Assembly (NCBI GenBank): GCA_001464055.1
Contig: LNET01000044.1
Location: forward strand, 29,096-93,095
From: Burkholderiales bacterium Ga0077543
GTDB taxonomy: Bacteria > Pseudomonadota > Gammaproteobacteria > Burkholderiales > Burkholderiaceae_C
Direction: 5' to 3'
Length of the DNA: 64,000 nt
The position numbers and the translations under genes were made by a program. The notes beneath the pieces were generated by a model, which ran no database searches, was not told the DNA's origin, and was given only the letters and a program-made list of their open reading frames with translations. Shown here one piece after another: positions 16,712 to 27,169 of this stretch (positions are counted from its first letter, which is position 1; each line of letters begins with the position of its first letter).

Positions 16712-17807
16712 CGAGCACCCGCAGTCGATTGGGGGCTGCGATCTCGGGCCTCGAAACCGCCTCGGCAAACAGGTAACCGTGCTGCCGAGAGTCGCCAGCA
16801 TTGGCGCCTTGCTCCGGGGTCAGCTTCACCGACTCCAGGCGATGAGTCACCGTCAGTGGGCTGTCTGTGGCCAGTGCCGCCGACAGGTCGCCCAGCGCCA
16901 CGAGTCCGGCGAGGCCGGTGCCGTGGTTGGCGGTGTCGTCAACGCCCCAGGCTGGATTCACGGTGTGCAGATCCGCACTGGCGACGAACGGGGCTACCAG
17001 CGGGTGGGCTCGATTGACGCCCGAGTCCAGCAGGCAAACCCGTGGCGTCGAGTCCTCATCGGGGGCCACGGTCAAACGCGCGATAGTCTCGTCCACCCAC
17101 TCCTGCTGCTCTATCGGGGTCATGCCGTCGAAGAAGTGGGCCGTTTCCTTGGCGCGGCGGAGTTCGGCGACGCAGTTGAGCGTCATGACCGACGTCGAGA
17201 ACTGCTGCTCCGAGCCGTACATCAGCACGACGGTGCGCTCTGGGAAGCTGATGTGGTGCTCGCTGACTTGGCACTGGGCGAGCTGGGCCAACGTGCGGAA
17301 GTCCCCGAGCACCGCATCGCGATCTCCGCGCACAGGCAGCCAGACTTCCCACCAAAGGGCTTCGGCTTGGTCTTGGGGCAGCAGGGCGGGGTCGTCGGTC
17401 CACAGCGCGCGCACCTCAGCGCGCCGAATGGCCGAAATGGTGTTCAGCAGTGCATGGTGATCGAGCGCGCGTCGGCCGTCAGCGCTCCTGCGCTCGGCAA
17501 GATAGTCCTCGACATACCTCTCGAAGTGAGCCAGCTTTCCGTCTGGCACGAAGACGTTGGCGTAGGTGGTGTCCCCTTCGACGCGCACGCTTAGCACCTC
17601 AATCCTCTTTTGCGCGTCCATCCCGCGCTCAGAGCTGAGGCTGTCGAAGGCCAGCGCCACGTTGGGCTGTCCGACGAACTGAACTTGCAGGCCGAGCCCG
17701 CTCTCCAGTCCCTGCTCCTTCTGGGCGGCCACTGCCTGCTGAGCGACGGGCTGCAACGCCATTAGCTGGGCCTTGAGCGCATTGCCGTGCTGGACCCGGT
17801 TCAGCAC
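16668..17807 (-). pseudogene. ietS: Truncated subtilisin-like (S8) protease, IetS-like
   Basis: The 379-codon frame keeps a long N-terminal domain, then VCLLDSGVNRAHP with the catalytic Asp (about residue 261) and DTANHGTGLAGL with the catalytic His (about 295). It then runs out of subtilase sequence near residue 361, about position 16720, before the serine block. The catalytic Ser is therefore missing. The remaining tail is out-of-frame restriction-subunit DNA. At the 5' end no ATG is found: the frame is open back to the stop of the ATPase gene at 17895, and the first candidate is a GTG at 17807. The pairing with an AAA+ ATPase matches the IetA/IetS anti-phage pair known from defence screens. 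This copy should be inactive. Confidence 0.6.
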
Positions 17808-17894
17808 ACGGGAACAGCGGGCGACCCTCCGCCGGACGAAGGCGCTGTGAACGCCTGCGCGGTTGATGTGTTCGTTAGAACGAGGTGTGGGCGT

Positions 17895-18935
17895 CTATCG
17901 AGAGGCTGATCCGGCATGGTTGGACGAGTGCTTGGCGTTTTGTGCCAGCCGTGCACTGATCAGGCGGCGTTCCCCTAACGCTCGCCCCAGCTCGGCTGGT
18001 TGCACTTTCGTCTGGTCATGCAGGATCGCGTCCTTGATGGACGCATCAACCGCGCGACAGATCTCAGCGTGACTCAGGCCCCCGGCCTGCCCCTGCAGCG
18101 TTTCCTTCCGGAAGGGCTTGGGCGCGAAATGGCCCAGACGGGATCGCATGAGATCCACAGCTTGGGTCGGCGACGGCAGGTGGTACTCCACGACATCGTC
18201 GAAGCGGCGGAACAGCGCGTAGTCCAGAATTTCCGCGTGGTTGGTCGCTGCGATGATCAAACTGTTCGACGTGTCCTGCTCGATCATCTGCAGGAAGCTG
18301 TTCAAGACCCGGCGAATCTCGCCCACGTCATTCGCCATCCCGCGCTGCGAGCCAATGGCGTCAAACTCGTCGAAGAAGTAAACACCGCGGATATCGGTCA
18401 CGGCGTCGAATATCTGCCGGAGCTTGGTTGCCGTCTCGCCCATGAATTTGGTGATGAGCGAATCCAGGCGGACGAGGAAGAGGGGGATACCCAGCTCACC
18501 GGCCAACGCAGCGGCAGTCATGGTCTTGCCAGTCCCCGGTGGCCCGACCAGCAACAGCTTGCGGCGTGGCGCAAGCCCGTGCTCCTTGATCCGTGCGAGC
18601 TGGCGCTGTTCCTTGATCACACGCTGGAGCTGTGTCGAAGCGACTTCGTCCAGCACCATGTCCCCAAGCCGGTTGGCAGGATGAGACACCGTCAGCAGGT
18701 TGGCCAGTTCGCCACGCGGCTTCGCCGCGCTGCCGATGGCGACCAGCTTTCCAGACGCGTCTTGGCCTACCCGGGCCTTGGCTGCGTCGATCATGTCGCG
18801 CAGTTCCTCGGCCAGCTTGCCGTGGCCCAGCTTCGCTTCGTGAGCGGCCACCTGCATAGCGACCGACAAGAACTGCCCATCATCGCGACTGATATGCGAC
18901 TTGATGAGCGCCTTGAGTTGGTCTGAACTGGCCAC
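17895..18935 (-). CDS. ietA: AAA+ ATPase, IetA-like
   Basis: This 346-residue ATPase has an N-terminal helical domain (about 1-95) and one AAA+ module. It shows Walker A GPPGTGKT at about 131-138, a pore-loop-like LDSLITKFMGET, Walker B GVYFFDEFDAIGS, sensor 1 AATNHAE and the RRFDDVVEY arginine region. I use the GTG at 18935 because sequences of this family usually open with ASSDQLKAL. An ATG at 19019 would add 28 residues; neither has a clear ribosome binding site. In two-gene ietAS systems the ATPase works with a subtilase. Here the partner is broken, so this intact-looking frame may be a stranded remnant. Its stop lies in the same frame as the protease that follows. Confidence 0.65.
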   Translation of the reverse strand: MASSDQLKALIKSHISRDDGQFLSVAMQVAAHEAKLGHGKLAEELRDMIDAAKARVGQDASGKLVAIGSAAKPRGELANLLTVSHPANRLGDMVLDEVASTQLQRVIKEQRQLARIKEHGLAPRRKLLLVGPPGTGKTMTAAALAGELGIPLFLVRLDSLITKFMGETATKLRQIFDAVTDIRGVYFFDEFDAIGSQRGMANDVGEIRRVLNSFLQMIEQDTSNSLIIAATNHAEILDYALFRRFDDVVEYHLPSPTQAVDLMRSRLGHFAPKPFRKETLQGQAGGLSHAEICRAVDASIKDAILHDQTKVQPAELGRALGERRLISARLAQNAKHSSNHAGSASR

Positions 18936-19019
18936 TGGAAAGTCCGGTGTCGCGTGCTGGATGGTCCAAGGGCATTGTGCACCTTGAAGATGAAACTCCA
19001 CCTCGGGCACAGCCCTCAT

Positions 19020-20412
19020 CCGGAATACCGGAAGGGTCCCTGCGCGTGTTGAAAGTTACTGCAGCAAACATCCTGCAGCTGGAGCACATCCTGGCGATGC
19101 TTGAGAGCTGTTCCGATATCAGATCGTCGCGCTTCAGGGGTTCGACGAGCAACGCGACAAGCTGATCCAGCGGCAGATGGCACTGGCTACCGAGCAGAGC
19201 CTTACCAGATGCTCCCTTGCTTATGCAGACAAGGCAGAGTGCATGATTGCCTGCGCAAGCGATTGATTGCTGCTCAGCCGGGGCGTGACCCGCCAACCAG
19301 CACACTTCAGGAAATCAGCCGCCTGCGCCAGCTGCCGCCGGAAGAGTTCGGCGAGGCTCGGGCGCGTGAGTTCGCAGAAGCCGTGAGTACCGAGGTGCTT
19401 CCGCCTGAGAGCGCATTCGCCAAGGGGTACTGGACTGCGCTGGTGTCTGAAATCTGCATCTTGCGACCGATGCCCCTATGAAGGCCATCAACGTCAAAAG
19501 TGCAGATGTCATTTGTGACTGTCGCTCGCGGGCTGCGGTCTTGTGAAGTAACTCGATGGCCGCCGCGAAGTAAACCTCTACGTGGCGGCGCCTGCCAGGC
19601 TGGACGGCTTGAAAGCCGCCGCGTTCAGCCACTTCTTGGCCGAGCCATACAACCCACCAAGCACTACGTGGCAGCGCTTGCAGAGATCGCAAGCTGTTGA
19701 TTTGCAATCAAGTTTTGGGGCAAGCACTCGAACCGATAAACCAGTTATTGGCATCTATGCCAGTCCAATGCCAAGTGTCGCCAGCTTACGCGACTCTCGC
19801 CCAGACACGGGACGGGCAACTTGCGCATCTGACGCTAAGGCTGCTCTGCAGCGGTTGCTGCCGGTGGCCAACGAAGGGCGCATCTCCGGTACGGGCCACC
19901 AAGCTGACGTTCGCCCCTGCGGCGGACGGCGGCTTGAGCATCAGCTGATAGAGGTACAGCCGCCGCCGATCGCGCAACGCCTCGGGCTTCTACCGCGAAC
20001 GGCTGCTTCGGCGCAGAGTGACGGGCTCAAATCGACCCTCTGCAGTCCTTCGTCCTGCAGGTCTGAGACGCAGCTGCGCAGCGGTTGCGGTCCTTCGGCC
20101 GCACCCCCCCGTACTCACGCTGCCTGACCTGAAGCGGCCGTTCGCATGGGCGACCATCTCCGGCGCTCGGTACGACTGTCGGAGGTCGTGCCGTCGTTGG
20201 CCGGTGTAGCACCTGCCAGTTGGCTCACCGGCGGCTCGTCAGGCACTTGGCCGGGCATGCCCGCCGCCCAAGCTGTAGTCGCTCTGCTGAAGTCCGCACC
20301 CCAAAGCAGCCCGTCGTCTCAGTTCCAGGGCTCTCCGAAGGTGGCCGCGCGCTTCAGGACCGTGGTCGGCAAGCCGTGGCGGTTGAAGGCGCAAACCCTG
20401 CGGTTTAAGGCC
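19020..20412. other. Coding debris without a supportable gene
   Basis: This 1.4-kb stretch has no frame I can assign. Several short protein-like pieces occur in different plus-strand frames. Around 19110-19220 one frame reads ELFRYQIVALQGFDEQRDKL. Around 19310-19460 another reads LRQLPPEEFGEARAREFAEA followed by KGYWTALVSE. These look like fragments of former genes that have lost their frames and starts. Together with the broken ietAS pair and the restriction relics they mark an eroding island between the SGNH esterase and the anthranilate cluster. Confidence 0.4.
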
Positions 20413-21597
20413 TCAGCCGAAAGCCTGGATGCCGGTGATCGCACGCCCCAGGATCAGCGCGTGGATGTCGTGCGTGCCCTCGTAGGTGTTCACGACCTCC
20501 AGGTTCACCAAGTGCCGTGCCACGCCGTATTCATCACTGATGCCGTTGCCGCCCATCATGTCGCGTGCCAGGCGCGCGATGTCCAGCGCCTTGCCGCAGC
20601 TGTTGCGCTTCATGATGCTGGTGACTTCCACCGCCGCAGTGCCGGCGTCCTTCATGCGGCCCAGCTGCAGGCAGCCTTGCAGGCCCAGCGTGATCTCGGT
20701 CAGCATGTCGGCCAGCTTCTTCTGGATCAGCTGGTTGGCGGCCAACGGGCGGCCGAACTGCTTGCGGTCCATCACGTACTGGCGGGCGCGCTGGTAGCAA
20801 TCCTCCGCTGCGCCCATTGCGCCCCAGGCGATGCCGTAGCGCGCGCTGTTCAGGCAGGTGAACGGGCCTTTGAGTCCGCGCACCTCGGGCAGCGCGTTCT
20901 CTTCGGGGCAGAACACGCCGTCCATCACGATCTCGCCAGTGATGCTGGCGCGCAGGCCCACCTTACTGTGGATGGCCGGCGCCGTCAGGCCCTTCATGCC
21001 CTTCTCCAGGATGAAGCCGCGGATGGCGCCGGCATCGTCCTTGGCCCATACGACGAAGACGTCGGCGATGGGGCTGTTGCTGATCCACATCTTGCTGCCG
21101 GTGAGGCTGTAGCCACCGGGCACCGCCTTGGCGCGCGTGACCATGCTGCCGGGGTCGCTGCCGTGGTCGGGCTCGGTCAGGCCGAAGCAGCCGATCCATT
21201 CACCGCGCGCCAGCTTGGGCAGGAACTTCTGCTTCTGCGCCTCGGTGCCGAACTCGTTGATGGGCACCATCACCAGGCTGCTCTGCACGCTCATCATGCT
21301 GCGGTAGCCGCTGTCCACGCGCTCGACCTCGCGCGCCACCAGGCCGTAGCAGACGTAGTTGAGGCCGGCGCCGCCGTAGGCCTCGGGGATGGTGGGGCCG
21401 AGCAGGCCGAGCTCACCCATCTCGCGGAAGATGGCCGGGTCGGTCTGCTCCTTGCGGAAGGCCTCGGTCACGCGCGGCAGCAGGCGCTCCTGGCAGTAGC
21501 TGTGCGCGGCTTCGCGCACGGCGCGTTCGTCGTCGGTGAGCTGGGCGTCCAGGTTCAGGGGGTCGAAGACATCGAAGTTGGGGCGGTTGGCGGCCAT
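20413..21597 (-). CDS. gcdH: Glutaryl-CoA dehydrogenase-like acyl-CoA dehydrogenase
   Basis: The 394-residue flavoprotein has full acyl-CoA dehydrogenase architecture. The N-terminal helical domain includes [15 protein letters not shown]. The middle beta domain has [17 protein letters not shown] and [12 protein letters not shown]. The C-terminal helical domain has [13 protein letters not shown] and the catalytic Glu in [18 protein letters not shown]. This C-terminal pattern is typical of glutaryl-CoA dehydrogenases, which oxidise and decarboxylate glutaryl-CoA to crotonyl-CoA. It is the last gene of the aminobenzoate cluster, 59 bp after the RidA gene, where ring-cleaved products would enter beta-oxidation. 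It could also serve lysine or tryptophan breakdown. Confidence 0.85.
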   Translation of the reverse strand: MAANRPNFDVFDPLNLDAQLTDDERAVREAAHSYCQERLLPRVTEAFRKEQTDPAIFREMGELGLLGPTIPEAYGGAGLNYVCYGLVAREVERVDSGYRSMMSVQSSLVMVPINEFGTEAQKQKFLPKLARGEWIGCFGLTEPDHGSDPGSMVTRAKAVPGGYSLTGSKMWISNSPIADVFVVWAKDDAGAIRGFILEKGMKGLTAPAIHSKVGLRASITGEIVMDGVFCPEENALPEVRGLKGPFTCLNSARYGIAWGAMGAAEDCYQRARQYVMDRKQFGRPLAANQLIQKKLADMLTEITLGLQGCLQLGRMKDAGTAAVEVTSIMKRNSCGKALDIARLARDMMGGNGISDEYGVARHLVNLEVVNTYEGTHDIHALILGRAITGIQAFG

Positions 21598-21656
21598 GGG
21601 CGCTCCTGCAAGGGGTGAAGGTGAGAGCGGCTTTGCGCTCGGTCGGCTCAGTCGGC

Positions 21657-22070
21657 TCAATCGGGGACGACAGCGGTGACTTCGATCTCCACCAGCGCGC
21701 GGTCTTCCATCAGCGCCACCACCTGCACGGCGGTCATCGCGATCGCGTACTCGCCGATCAGCTCGCGGTAGCTGCGGCCGATGGCCGCGCCGGCGGCCAG
21801 ATAGGCCTGCTTGTCGGTGACGTACCAGGTCATGCGCGTGATGTGGGCCGGCGTGGCGCCGGCCTGCGCCAGCACGGCCACGACGTTGCTCAGCGCCTGG
21901 TGCGTCTGCTGCGCGAAATCGTCGCTGTGAAAGACCTGCTGCGCGTCCCAGCCGATCATGCCGGCCACGAAGATCTGCCGGCCCTGGGCCTGCTTCACCG
22001 CCACGCCGTTGGCGTAGCCCTTGGGACGGGCCCAGCCTTCGGGCAGCAGCGCTTGCTTGGATGAACTCAT
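21657..22070 (-). CDS. RidA/YjgF-family enamine/imine deaminase
   Basis: The 137-residue protein has the RidA fold: a [14 protein letters not shown] strand pair near 30-43, [20 protein letters not shown] in the middle, and the C-terminal [10 protein letters not shown]. The usual substrate-binding Arg and Glu region is present only partly (DRALVEIE). RidA proteins hydrolyse reactive enamines and imines to ketones plus ammonia. In this cluster the monooxygenase/reductase turns 2-aminobenzoyl-CoA into an aminated oxo-cyclohexene-carboxyl-CoA, an enamine, so a RidA hydrolase is a fitting next enzyme. That link is inference. The gene is 38 bp after the CoA ligase and 59 bp before the gcdH-like gene. 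Confidence 0.8.
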   Translation of the reverse strand: MSSSKQALLPEGWARPKGYANGVAVKQAQGRQIFVAGMIGWDAQQVFHSDDFAQQTHQALSNVVAVLAQAGATPAHITRMTWYVTDKQAYLAAGAAIGRSYRELIGEYAIAMTAVQVVALMEDRALVEIEVTAVVPD

Positions 22071-22108
22071 GTCTTTGCCTTTCGGGTGGGGGTCGGTGGG
22101 CGCCGGCT

Positions 22109-23731
22109 TCAGCCGTGCGTGCTGCGCAGCAGGAAGCGCTGCACCTTGCCGGTGGCGGTGCGTGGCAGCTCATTGACGAAGCGAATGGCCCGCGGGTACT
22201 TGTAGGGCGCCACGGTCTGCTTGACGAAGTCCTGCAGCGTGCGCATCAGTGCCTCGTCGCCCACATGGCCCGGGCGCAGCACGACGTAGGCCTTGACGAT
22301 CTGGCCGCGTTCTTCATCGGGCACGCCCACCACGCCGCAGTCGGCCACGGCCGGGTGCTGCATCAGGGCGTCTTCGACCTCGGGCGAGGCGATGTTGTAG
22401 CCGGCCGAGATGATCATGTCGTCGGTGCGCGCGTGGTAGTGGAAGTAGCCGTCGGCGTCGCGCCAGTAGGCGTCGCCGGTGTAGTTCCAGCCGTCGCGCA
22501 CGTAGCGCGCCTGGCGTGCGTCGTCCAGGTAGCGGCAGCCGGTGGGGCCCTGCACGCGCAGCTGGCCCACGGTGCCGTCGGGCACCGGCTGGCCTTGTTC
22601 GTCCACCACCTCGGCGCGGTAGCCGGGCACGGCCTTGCCCGTGGCGCCGGGGCGCGCCGTGGCCTCGTCGGCCGAGATGAAGATGTGCAGCATCTCGGTG
22701 GCGCCGATGCCGTCGATCAGCTCGATGTCGGTGGCCTCGCGCCACAGCGCGCGCGTGGCCGCGGGCAGAGCTTCACCGGCCGACACGCACTTGCGCAGCG
22801 TGCCGCCGCGCAGGGCCGGCCCCTGCAGCGCCAGCTTGCGGTAGGACGTGGGCGCGGTGAAAAGCACCGTGGCGCCGAACTGCTGGATGCCGTCGAACAA
22901 CTGCTCGGGCCCAGCCTTCTCCAGCAGCACCGCCTGCGCGCCCACCGCCATCGGAAACAGCAGCAGGCCGCCCAGGCCGAAGGTGAAGGCCAGCGGCGGG
23001 CTGCCGATGAAGATGTCGTCCGCCGTGGGTCGCAGCACGTGCGGCGGCCAGCAGTGGCAGATGGCCATCACGTCGCGGTGAAAGTGCATCGTGGCCTTGG
23101 GCACGCCGGTGGTGCCGGACGTGAAGCCCAGCAGGCAGGTGTCGTCGGCGGCGGTGTTGGCGTTGACGAAGGGCGCCGGGTGGCGCGCCATCGCGGCCTC
23201 CAGCGATTTGCCGTCGGCCGCTTCGCTGCCGTTGAACAGCTTCAGCTGGCTCAGCGCCGGGTGGCTGGCCTGCACCTGTAGCAGGTCATCGGCCAGCCGC
23301 GCATCGCACAGCGCGTGCGTGACCTGGCCGATCTCGACGATGGCCTGCAGCTCCTTGGCGCGCAGCAGCGGCATCGTGGCCACGGCAATGCCGCCGGCCT
23401 TCATCACCGCAAACCAGCAGGCCGCCAGCATGGGGTTGTTGGGCGCGCGCAGCAGCACGCGGTTGCCCGGCACCAGGCCCATGTCGTGCACCAGCACGTA
23501 GGCGATGCGGTCGGCGCGGTCCTGCAGCTCGCGGTAGGTCCAGCGCAGGCCCGGGGCCAGGATGCAGGGGCGGTCCCCCCGGCCTTGCTCGACCTGCCGG
23601 TCCAGCAGCTCCCAGGCGCAGTTGAGCTGCGGCGGGAAGTTCAGCGCGGGCAGCTCGAAGCGCAGCGTGGGCCACTGATCGGGCGGCGGCAGGTGGTCGC
23701 GGGCAAAGGTGTCGACGTGGGCGCTGGGCAT
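22109..23731 (-). CDS. abmG: 2-aminobenzoate-CoA ligase (benzoate-CoA ligase family)
   Basis: The 540-residue AMP-forming ligase starts at the ATG at 23731. Motifs are [17 protein letters not shown] (the phosphate-binding loop), the adenine-binding [18 protein letters not shown] with the ribose-binding Asp, [13 protein letters not shown], and the C-terminal catalytic Lys in [11 protein letters not shown]. The [17 protein letters not shown] segment is characteristic of the benzoate/2-aminobenzoate-CoA ligase branch. It should activate anthranilate with ATP and CoA to 2-aminobenzoyl-CoA, the substrate of the large monooxygenase/reductase at 27170-29497. Benzoate or salicylate activation is the alternative. 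Confidence 0.8.
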   Translation of the reverse strand: MPSAHVDTFARDHLPPPDQWPTLRFELPALNFPPQLNCAWELLDRQVEQGRGDRPCILAPGLRWTYRELQDRADRIAYVLVHDMGLVPGNRVLLRAPNNPMLAACWFAVMKAGGIAVATMPLLRAKELQAIVEIGQVTHALCDARLADDLLQVQASHPALSQLKLFNGSEAADGKSLEAAMARHPAPFVNANTAADDTCLLGFTSGTTGVPKATMHFHRDVMAICHCWPPHVLRPTADDIFIGSPPLAFTFGLGGLLLFPMAVGAQAVLLEKAGPEQLFDGIQQFGATVLFTAPTSYRKLALQGPALRGGTLRKCVSAGEALPAATRALWREATDIELIDGIGATEMLHIFISADEATARPGATGKAVPGYRAEVVDEQGQPVPDGTVGQLRVQGPTGCRYLDDARQARYVRDGWNYTGDAYWRDADGYFHYHARTDDMIISAGYNIASPEVEDALMQHPAVADCGVVGVPDEERGQIVKAYVVLRPGHVGDEALMRTLQDFVKQTVAPYKYPRAIRFVNELPRTATGKVQRFLLRSTHG

Positions 23732-23762
23732 GCAGGCCTCCCTGGGGTGTGTGGTGGGGCGT

Positions 23763-24920
<1,158 letters not shown>

Positions 24921-24964
24921 GGGGGTGGTGTGCATTCGCAGGTTGTGTGGCGTTGCGCGCGGGA

Positions 24965-25816
24965 TCAGTGGCCTTCGAACACCGGCAGCTGCTTGGCCAC
25001 AAAGGCCTCGTAGGCGCGGCGGAAGTCGCCGGTCAGCATGCACAGCGCCTGGGCCTGCGCCTCGGCCTCGATGGCCTGGTCGATGCTCATCGACCACTCC
25101 TGGTGCAGCATGGTCTTGGTGATGCCGTTGGCAAAGGTGGGCCCGGCCACCAGGCGCTGGGCCAGCGCGCCGGCTTCGCGGTCCAGCGCGTCGGGCTCCA
25201 CCACGCGGTTGAAGAAGCCCCAGGCGCCAGCCTCTTCGCCGCCGAGCGCCCGGCCCGTGTAGAGCAACTCGCTGGCGCGGCCCTGGCCGATGAGGCGCGG
25301 CAGCACCGCGCAGGCGCCCATGTCGCAGCCGGCCAGGCCGACGCGGTTGAAGAGAAAGGCCGTCTTGCTGCGCGCCGTGCCCAGGCGCAGGTCGGACGCC
25401 ATCGCGATGATGGCGCCGGCCCCGGCGCACACGCCGTCGATGGCCGCCACGATGGGCTGCGGGCAGGCCCGCATCGCCTTCACCAGATCACCCGTCATGC
25501 GCGTGAACATCAGCAGCTCGGGCGCTGACAGCTGCACCAGCGGGCCGATGATCTCGTGCACGTCGCCGCCCGAGCAGAAGTTGCCGCCGGCGCCGCTGAG
25601 CACCACCGCATGCACGTCGGTGGCGTACTTCAGGCGGCCGAACAGATCGCGCAGTTCCGCATACGACGCAAAGGTCAGCGGGTTCTTGCGCTCGGGCCGG
25701 TTCAGCGTGAGGGTGCCCACGGCACCTTCCACGCGCCAGTTGAAATGCTCGGCCACATGGCCGGCGAGCGTGCAGCGGTTGCCGGCGGCCAGGGCCGGAT
25801 CCAGGGGGTTGTTCAT
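24965..25816 (-). CDS. Enoyl-CoA hydratase/isomerase family protein
   Basis: The 283-residue crotonase-fold protein shows [17 protein letters not shown] (first oxyanion-hole segment) and [19 protein letters not shown] (second oxyanion segment and trimer region). The segment [19 protein letters not shown] is where crotonases normally place an acid residue. A 30-residue N-terminal extension precedes the catalytic domain. In the aminobenzoate cluster it likely hydrates, or hydrolytically opens, a cyclohexene-carboxyl-CoA intermediate; ring-opening crotonases are known in related pathways. Substrate assignment is inference. It is 25 bp after the MarR gene and clearly in the same operon. Confidence 0.8.
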   Translation of the reverse strand: MNNPLDPALAAGNRCTLAGHVAEHFNWRVEGAVGTLTLNRPERKNPLTFASYAELRDLFGRLKYATDVHAVVLSGAGGNFCSGGDVHEIIGPLVQLSAPELLMFTRMTGDLVKAMRACPQPIVAAIDGVCAGAGAIIAMASDLRLGTARSKTAFLFNRVGLAGCDMGACAVLPRLIGQGRASELLYTGRALGGEEAGAWGFFNRVVEPDALDREAGALAQRLVAGPTFANGITKTMLHQEWSMSIDQAIEAEAQAQALCMLTGDFRRAYEAFVAKQLPVFEGH

Positions 25817-25841
25817 CGAGGGGCCTCGTCGGTGTCGGGTG

Positions 25842-26390
25842 TCAGGTGTTGGGGGCGGCGTTTGCGGTGTCGGTGGCCTGCACGAGGCTCACGCGCAGCC
25901 GGCCCAGCAGCTCGTACAGCGCGCTGCGGTGCGCCGGCTCGAAGCCGGCGAAGAGCTCGATCAGCCAGCGCTCGTGTTCCTCGGCCATCAGCAGGAAGCG
26001 CTTGCGGCCGGCGGGGGTGAGGCGCACGAACTGCGCGCGGCGGTCGGCCTCGTCGATCACGCGTTCGACGAACCCTTCGCCCACCAGCTGGTCGGTCAAG
26101 CCGGTGACGTTGCCGCCGGTCACCATCAGGTACTTGGACAGCACGTTCATGCGCAGCCCTTCGGGGTGGCGGTCCAGCTGGGCCAGGTAGTCGAAGCGCG
26201 GCAGCGTGGTGTCGAAGCGCAGGCGCAGCCGGCTGCGGATCTCCTGCTCGATCTGGGTGCTGCACGACAGCAGCCGCAGCCACAGCTTGACGACCTGGTG
26301 GTCGGCCGCGACGGCACGGCCTTCCAGGCCGATCTGGTGCTCGTCCACCAGGCGCAGGTTGCGAAAGTTCACGGGTTTCTTGCTGGCCAT
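25842..26390 (-). CDS. MarR-family transcriptional regulator
   Basis: The 182-residue protein has the MarR winged helix core. [19 protein letters not shown] leads into the recognition helix [14 protein letters not shown], followed by the wing [16 protein letters not shown] and a C-terminal dimerisation helix. MarR proteins of aromatic-CoA clusters usually repress their operon and are released by the CoA thioester. Its ATG shares one base with the stop of the SDR gene, so it is made with the enzymes and probably autoregulated. The palindrome at 29526-29537, overlapping the cluster promoter, is its best candidate operator. Confidence 0.85.
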   Translation of the reverse strand: MASKKPVNFRNLRLVDEHQIGLEGRAVAADHQVVKLWLRLLSCSTQIEQEIRSRLRLRFDTTLPRFDYLAQLDRHPEGLRMNVLSKYLMVTGGNVTGLTDQLVGEGFVERVIDEADRRAQFVRLTPAGRKRFLLMAEEHERWLIELFAGFEPAHRSALYELLGRLRVSLVQATDTANAAPNT

Positions 26391-27166
26391 CACATCACCT
26401 CGCCACCGCTGACTGATACCGACTGCCCGGTGACCGATGCCGCCCCCGGGCTGCACAACCAGGCCACGGCGTCCGCCACTTCCTGCGGCTGCACCAGGCG
26501 GCCCTGCGGGTTGAGGCGCGCCAGGGACTCGCGCGCCTGCGCCTCGGTGCGGCCGGTCTTGCCGACGATGGTGGCCACGCTGTCGCGCAGCAGGTCGGTC
26601 TCGGTGAATCCGGGGCAGACGGCGTTGACCGTGACGCCCTGGCCGGCCAGTTCCAGCGCGGCGGCGCGCGTGAGGCCGATGACGCCGTGTTTGGCGGCGG
26701 TGTAGGCCGCCACGTAGGCGTAGCCGCGTTGGCCGGCTGTGCTGGCCACGTTGACCACACGCCCCCAGCCCGCCGCGGTCATGGCCGGCACGGCCGCGCG
26801 CAGGCAATGGAAGCTGCCACTGAGGTTGACCGCCAGCATCTGCTGCCACAGCGCGTCGTCGGTGCGCAGCAGCGGCGCGCTGCCGGCCTGGCCGGCGTTG
26901 TTGACCAGGATGTCGGGCAGCGAGCCGGCCTCCTGCATCTGCGCCCAGGCGCGCAGCACGGCCTGCGAATCGGCCACGTCGCAGACGACGATGCGGGCCT
27001 GCGCCGCAACCGGCAACCGATCGGCCAAAGCCTGCAACGGCGCGGCGTGGCGGCCCAGCAGCCACAGCCGTGCGCCGTCGGCGGCCAAGCGCTGCGCCAC
27101 GGCCGCGCCGATGCCGCGCGCCGCGCCGGTGACGACGGCCGTGTGGCCGTGCAGGGGGCCCGGCAT
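26390..27166 (-). CDS. Short-chain dehydrogenase/3-hydroxyacyl-CoA dehydrogenase
   Basis: The 258-residue SDR has the TGAARGIG nucleotide-binding loop (residues 13-20), the NNAG motif, the catalytic Ser in [13 protein letters not shown], and YTAAKHG giving the Tyr-x3-Lys pair. The PGFTETDL segment follows. It is of classical SDR length. In this cluster it is placed to oxidise a 3-hydroxyacyl-CoA intermediate after the hydratase, giving the 3-oxoacyl-CoA for thiolysis. It lies 3 bp after the large monooxygenase gene and overlaps the MarR gene by one base, so it is tightly coupled. Confidence 0.85.
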   Translation of the reverse strand: MPGPLHGHTAVVTGAARGIGAAVAQRLAADGARLWLLGRHAAPLQALADRLPVAAQARIVVCDVADSQAVLRAWAQMQEAGSLPDILVNNAGQAGSAPLLRTDDALWQQMLAVNLSGSFHCLRAAVPAMTAAGWGRVVNVASTAGQRGYAYVAAYTAAKHGVIGLTRAAALELAGQGVTVNAVCPGFTETDLLRDSVATIVGKTGRTEAQARESLARLNPQGRLVQPQEVADAVAWLCSPGAASVTGQSVSVSGGEVM

Positions 27167-27169
27167 GGC

